A stretch of 64,000 bases of DNA from Eubacteriales bacterium. Its GTDB lineage: Bacteria > Bacillota > Clostridia > Lachnospirales > Lachnospiraceae. Where the stretch lies: contig JAUNOY010000012.1 of the NCBI GenBank assembly GCA_030536995.1, positions 16,832-80,831 of the forward strand. The letters are read 5' to 3'. Below are positions 60,117-64,000 of this stretch, one piece after another. Below the pieces are notes generated by a model. It ran no database searches, was not told where the DNA came from, and saw nothing but the letters and a program-made list of their open reading frames with translations. Every line of letters begins with the position of its first letter. Position 1 is the stretch's first letter. The translations under genes and the position numbers were made by a program.

Positions 60117-61469
60117 ATGAGCAAAACAAAGACACTTGACCTTACATCTGGTCCTATTTTAAAAACCCTAACCTCTCTTGCAGTTCCTATCATGGCCTCT
60201 GCTTTTCTGGGAACTGCCTACAATATTACAGATATGGCATGGATTGGTCTCCTTGGCTCAAAAGCAGTTGCCGGCGTTGGAATCGGAGGTATGTATACCT
60301 GGCTTTCCCAGGGACTTGTATCACTGGCTCGTATGGGCGGACAGGTAAATGTCGCTCAGAGCTGCGGCAAAAACGAACGTGAAGAAGCAAAAAAATATGC
60401 ATCTGCCTCCCTGCAGCTTACCATTCTTTTCGGTATTTTATTTGCCGCTGTATGCGTAATATTTGTCCATCCCCTGATACGTTTCTTTAACATCAACGAC
60501 ACGCAGACATATGAATGTGCCAAAAATTATATGCTGATTACCTGCGGACTGATTATTTTTTCGTATCTGAATTTCACACTTACCGGACTTTTTACAGCTC
60601 AGGGAGACTCAAAAACTCCTTTCCTTGCGAATCTGGCAGGTCTTGTAACCAATATGATTCTTGATCCTCTCCTCATTATGGGATATGGTCCGTTTCCAAG
60701 ACTTGAAGTGGCCGGTGCTGCCATTGCTACGGTTTCCGCTCAGGCTCTTGTGCTTGCCGTATTAATCTGGGGAGCGCTTCGCGCCAAACCGGAAAACAAT
60801 GTTCTTCACACCTCCCGTCTTTTTAAGCCTGTGTCAGGATACCATTATCGCTCTATCTGCAAAATCGGTATTCCTACTGCTTTACAGGGAAGTGTTTACT
60901 GTATGATTTCCATGGCTCTTACAAGAATGGTAGGCGTATTTGGTCCGGGCGCTGTCGCTGTACAACGTGTGGGCGGCCAGATTGAGTCTCTGTGCTGGAA
61001 CACTGCAGACGGTTTCGGAGCTGCGCTGAACGCCTTTGTCGGTCAAAACTATGGCGCCGGCAAAAAAGACCGAATCCGGAAGGGATATCACATTTCTTTC
61101 CGTGTTCTGGTGACATGGGGACTTTTCATAACGGCTGCTTTTATATTGTTTCCTGAACCTATTTCCCGCCTCTTCTTCTATGAGACAGACGTTATCCAGA
61201 TATCCATAGGCTATCTGGTAATCATCGGCATTGGAGAAGCCTTCATGAGTGTGGAGCTTATGACTGTAGGTGCTCTTTCCGGTCTTGGAAAAACAAAAAT
61301 CTGCAGTATTATAAGCATTATCCTTACCGGTGCACGTATCCCTCTGGCTCTTCTTCTCACTGAGGCTGGATTTGGTATCAACGGTATCTGGTGGGCCCTT
61401 ACCCTCTCTTCCATTGCCAAGGGAATTGTATTTTATCTTACTTTCCAGCGCGTCAGCCGTAAACTTTAA
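60117..61469 (+). CDS. MATE-family efflux transporter
   Basis: A 450-residue protein with about twelve helices in two halves. ILKTLTSLAVPIMASAFLG and VGIGGMYTWLSQGLVSLARMGGQVNVAQ belong to the first half; GAVAVQRVGGQIESLCW and ALNAFVGQNYGAGKKDR, a typical MATE stretch, to the second. It exports cationic drugs or metabolites with Na+ or H+. Its ribosome site is weak, so it probably depends on nth upstream. Confidence 0.92.
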   Translation: MSKTKTLDLTSGPILKTLTSLAVPIMASAFLGTAYNITDMAWIGLLGSKAVAGVGIGGMYTWLSQGLVSLARMGGQVNVAQSCGKNEREEAKKYASASLQLTILFGILFAAVCVIFVHPLIRFFNINDTQTYECAKNYMLITCGLIIFSYLNFTLTGLFTAQGDSKTPFLANLAGLVTNMILDPLLIMGYGPFPRLEVAGAAIATVSAQALVLAVLIWGALRAKPENNVLHTSRLFKPVSGYHYRSICKIGIPTALQGSVYCMISMALTRMVGVFGPGAVAVQRVGGQIESLCWNTADGFGAALNAFVGQNYGAGKKDRIRKGYHISFRVLVTWGLFITAAFILFPEPISRLFFYETDVIQISIGYLVIIGIGEAFMSVELMTVGALSGLGKTKICSIISIILTGARIPLALLLTEAGFGINGIWWALTLSSIAKGIVFYLTFQRVSRKL

Positions 61470-61476
61470 GTCACAT

Positions 61477-61526
61477 AAAAAATTCCTTCCGACAGATTTA
61501 TACTTCTGCCCGGAAGGAATTTTTTT
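61477..61526. terminator. Bidirectional terminator between MATE and OGG genes
   Basis: A stem AAATTCCTTCCG/CGGAAGGAATTT with a loop of about 19 nt has A-rich and T-rich flanks on both sides, so it ends both convergent genes. Confidence 0.87.
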
Positions 61527-62352
61527 ATTTTTCTCTGTCTGGTTTTATGCCAATAAGCTCCCTGTAAAAAATATACTGCTGCATTATCCCCTGACAATTT
61601 TTATATCGTCTGTGAGGAAATCCTTTTCGGTAATGTACATTTAAAGCCTGACGAATATGAGTATCTACAGGAAACGCTTCCAGATGATGAAGCCCGAAAA
61701 GACAGATACAGTCCGCCACCTTTTCTCCGACTCCATATAACTTCATAAGTTCTTTTTTTGCGTCTCTATACTTCATGTTTTCTATACTCTCCAGAGAAAC
61801 TGTCCCTGCCGCCACCTCTCCTGAAACCTTTTTTACATATTTGGCACGATATCCCAGATTACAGTTTTTAAGCTGTTCTTCCGTTGCAAGCGCCAAAGCT
61901 TCAGGCGTTGGAAAGGCATAGTATTCAGCACCTTCCGATGTTATTTTTTTCTCCCCGAATTCTACAGAAATGCTCTCTATACAGCGTCGAATTCTCTTAA
62001 TATTATTTCTTTGAGAAATAAGAAAAGAAACAATCATCTCCCACAAATCCTGACGCAAAATACGAATTCCTTTCCCCATTTCAGCCGCCTCTGTAAGATA
62101 TCTGTCCCGGGGATTAATTCCTTTTATGTACTCTCCATAATCATTGTCTAAATCAAAATAAGAAATCCAGAAAAAAAGAAATTCTTCCTCCGGGCAGAAA
62201 AAATTGACAATTCCATTTTCTTGTGTAAGCTCCAGATATTTATCTCCCGCGATTACATTCCAACGGTTTTCCCCGATTTTTTTCATCCGAAAGCACTGTC
62301 CGGATTCACAGATCTGCCCCAGATCAAAGTAATCCATCTCTATTGTCAACAT
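61525..62352 (-). CDS. OGG-type 8-oxoguanine DNA glycosylase
   Basis: A 275-residue HhH-GPD protein. The N-terminal part (FDLGQICESGQCFRM) is the OGG/AlkA-like entry domain. The HhH segment LYGVGEKVADCICLFG has the catalytic Lys and FPVDTHIRQAL the catalytic Asp, as in OGG1. It excises 8-oxoguanine opposite C. ATG at 62352 follows GGAGACATGGTTT; an earlier ATG at 62379 is less likely. Confidence 0.9.
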   Translation of the reverse strand: MLTIEMDYFDLGQICESGQCFRMKKIGENRWNVIAGDKYLELTQENGIVNFFCPEEEFLFFWISYFDLDNDYGEYIKGINPRDRYLTEAAEMGKGIRILRQDLWEMIVSFLISQRNNIKRIRRCIESISVEFGEKKITSEGAEYYAFPTPEALALATEEQLKNCNLGYRAKYVKKVSGEVAAGTVSLESIENMKYRDAKKELMKLYGVGEKVADCICLFGLHHLEAFPVDTHIRQALNVHYRKGFPHRRYKNCQGIMQQYIFYRELIGIKPDREK

Positions 62353-62424
62353 AAACCATGTCTCCTTTATCCATTGCATATTTTTTTATTATAGCCTATA
62401 AAATCTGTAATTCCAATTCCTATC

Positions 62425-62453
62425 TTGATGAAATTTTTGAAGTAGTATATACT
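62425..62453 (+). promoter_or_regulatory. Promoter of the HicB-like gene
   Basis: TTGATG (62425-62430), 17 bp, then TATACT (62448-62453). The start lies about 28 bp before the ATG with its AAGGAGG site. Confidence 0.8.
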
Positions 62454-62487
62454 TAAGATAATTTTTATTATCAAGGAGGTTTTTTCA

Positions 62488-62766
62488 ATGAAATTTATAT
62501 ATCCTGCGGTTTTCCATAAAACTGAAGATGGCAAATATAAGGGTTATTTCCCTGATCTGGAATGCTGCTATGCAGAAGGCGATACCCTTGACGAAGCGAT
62601 GGACAATGCAGGGGATGCCGCTTACAACTGGATTTACGCAGAACTCACAGAAGACGAAATGGAGCTTCCCGCCATTTCAGACGAATGCGACTTGTCGCTG
62701 CAGGAAGGTGATATTGTACGAAATATTCTTGTAAATATCCGCCTTTACGATGGATGGGACGAATAA
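62488..62766 (+). CDS. Solitary HicB-like protein
   Basis: A 92-residue protein with the HicB fold: YPAVFHKTEDGKYKGYFPDL, AEGDTLDEAMDNAGDAAYNW and VNIRLYDGWDE. HicB normally neutralises the HicA mRNase toxin, but no HicA frame is seen within the 120 bp upstream or 150 bp downstream. It also lacks a C-terminal DNA-binding domain. It is a stand-alone antitoxin-like protein with its own promoter. Confidence 0.88.
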   Translation: MKFIYPAVFHKTEDGKYKGYFPDLECCYAEGDTLDEAMDNAGDAAYNWIYAELTEDEMELPAISDECDLSLQEGDIVRNILVNIRLYDGWDE

Positions 62767-62920
62767 ATTTATCAGTTTTTGGCGAAATAATTTTCTTGTA
62801 CGGGAATCGGATTCATGATATGATGATATCAATAATCTCGAAATTACAACAGGCATTTTCCAATCTGTTATAATTAAAGAAAAAAAGCCTGACTATAACT
62901 GAGAAAGGGGGCAAAACTAT

Positions 62921-63937
62921 ATGAAGAAATTCAAAAAATTATTAGTAAGCCTGGGATTAGGTGCATTGCTCGCATTAGGAACAGCAGCAACTGTTTCCGC
63001 TGCATCAGATGGAGAACTTGAAGGGGCATTCATATCTGAAGCTTCAGAGGATATTATTCTGGAGGATTACAATCTGGATGCCGGCAGGGTTCTTCCAACT
63101 CCGCCTACAGATAATGTAAAGATGACTGCATCTTCCCTTACTTCCCTCTCCTTTAAATGGGGAGCTGCAAGCGGAGCTAACGGATACCGAGTTTATATCG
63201 GACCATACAAAGGTTCTCTGAAAGAGTCCAGGCTTCTCGGCATTGTTAAAAGTCCAAGCTGTAAGATTGCCAAGCTGGTTCCGGATACACCTTATTCCAT
63301 CCGTATCCAATCTGTAAAACTCAACAGCAGCAATAAGGTTGTGGATCAGAGTGATAAGTATATTCTTTTCCATTCCGTAACAAAAGCACCCAAGGTAACA
63401 CGTGTCACTTCCGATAGAAATAACAAGTTTACCATCCGTATGTACAATCCGGCGCCAAGTAATAAATCTGACGATATTGTGGGATACCGCGTTAGATATG
63501 AAAACGTAGCGAACCACTCAAAATCCACCCACTATTACAACAAAAGCAGAACCGGATTTTACTACAAACCTAAAGCAAATTATTTTTATAAACTAGTAAT
63601 TACACCTTATATCGTTACTACAAAAGACGGAAAGCAGATACGCTCCTACAGCAAGACAAGCCTCACCCACTACATTGCACAGCAACCGAAGCTTTCCAAG
63701 AAAGGCCATACCAATACCAGTCAATCTATTGGCTGGAAACGAGTACAGGGAGCTACCAGCTACAGTGTTTATGTAAAATATCCGGGAACTAAGGAATACA
63801 GAAAAGTTAAACAGACAACCGGTTTAAGTTACACTCTCACCGGAATGAAAAAGGGACAGGACTACCTGATCAAGGTTGTTGCCAACAGGGGCAGATTTAG
63901 CTCTGTAAACTCTACTTTCTATCGTGTCAGATTATAA
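62921..63937 (+). CDS. Secreted protein with three fibronectin type III domains
   Basis: A 338-residue exported protein. The signal peptide ends VSAA (about 28). After an acidic stretch come three FN3 units (about 48-140, 141-240, 241-338), with FKWGAASGANGYRVYIG, VGYRVRYEN and IGWKRVQGATSYSVYV marking strands. No enzyme domain, anchor or LPxTG is seen. It may bind to surfaces or matrix. ATG follows AAAGGGGG. A TATAAT at 62869-62874 is a likely -10. Confidence 0.83.
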   Translation: MKKFKKLLVSLGLGALLALGTAATVSAASDGELEGAFISEASEDIILEDYNLDAGRVLPTPPTDNVKMTASSLTSLSFKWGAASGANGYRVYIGPYKGSLKESRLLGIVKSPSCKIAKLVPDTPYSIRIQSVKLNSSNKVVDQSDKYILFHSVTKAPKVTRVTSDRNNKFTIRMYNPAPSNKSDDIVGYRVRYENVANHSKSTHYYNKSRTGFYYKPKANYFYKLVITPYIVTTKDGKQIRSYSKTSLTHYIAQQPKLSKKGHTNTSQSIGWKRVQGATSYSVYVKYPGTKEYRKVKQTTGLSYTLTGMKKGQDYLIKVVANRGRFSSVNSTFYRVRL

Positions 63938-63949
63938 GCAGCTATAAAA

Positions 63950-63975
63950 GGGGCTGTGAAATAACAGCCTCTACG
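63950..63975 (+). terminator. Possible terminator after the FN3 protein
   Basis: An 8-bp stem (63950-63957 with 63964-63971, one G-T pair) lies 13 bp past the stop. There is no clear T-run directly after it, and the window ends soon after. Confidence 0.4.
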
Positions 63976-64000
63976 GAAAAAGAGGACTTTTCGTTCAAAA

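Noticed and set aside
62380-62487. HicA toxin gene upstream of the HicB-like gene
   Set aside because: No open frame of suitable length or HicA motif on either strand.

Overview
The window reads as a chromosomal segment of an anaerobic, endospore-lineage Firmicute, most likely a gut Lachnospiraceae relative. The basis is the gene set: spoVG, a glgC/glgD pair, tandem-DnaD and DnaI-type helicase-loading genes, class II galT, a TSCPD protein, DUF4367 and DUF5702 proteins, an Flp1-type pilus locus and a THF riboswitch before folT. A [4Fe-4S] radical-SAM nrdG-like activase fits anaerobic life. I see no rRNA, insertion sequence, prophage or CRISPR array. Most genes lie on the minus strand.

Layout. 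0-6.2 kb: tRNA-Pro(CGG) with a perfect consensus promoter, an unassigned surface or cytosolic protein, the nrdG-like activase, a coiled-coil/3D-domain cell-wall protein, spoVG and the glycogen genes glgD-glgC. 6.6-11.7 kb (plus strand): murC, then a roughly 450-bp spacer packed with DnaA boxes, then a tandem-DnaD protein, a DnaI-like helicase loader and a divergent PRPP synthetase. 11.7-29.8 kb (minus): a YhaN/YhaO-like SbcCD pair, asnS, a large secreted SGNH hydrolase with InlB-like repeats, galT-galK, a membrane-anchored unknown with a methyltransferase, mtnN, a beta-CASP hydrolase and a DUF4367 protein. 29.9-33.4 kb: murG inserted between a sigma factor and the DUF4367 gene, then HIT, an orphan histidine kinase and a rhomboid protease.

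33.5-43.2 kb is a complete Tad/Flp-type pilus operon read leftward from one strong promoter: prepilin peptidase, TadZ, TadA, TadB, TadC, a 59-residue Flp1 pilin, a DUF5702 pseudopilin, a minor pilin with a duplicated His/Cys module, a second prepilin peptidase, a TadE pseudopilin and an FHA protein. The ATPase and the two platform proteins would assemble pilins that the two peptidases have processed. The His/Cys pilin, the enlarged TadC and the FHA subunit are the least explained parts and the best candidates for new biology here.

43.2-64 kb: a GNAT gene with a decayed SGNH gene, folT under a tetrahydrofolate riboswitch, a four-repeat lipoprotein, an amidohydrolase/AlaX pair, an ECF sigma/anti-sigma/membrane-protein operon whose sigma gene lacks a standard start codon, birA, a WYL regulator, lrgAB, a DNA-repair-rich stretch (EndoQ, endonuclease III, OGG-type glycosylase), a MATE transporter, a solitary HicB protein and a three-FN3 secreted protein. 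Identifications rest on motif reading only; no database search was run.
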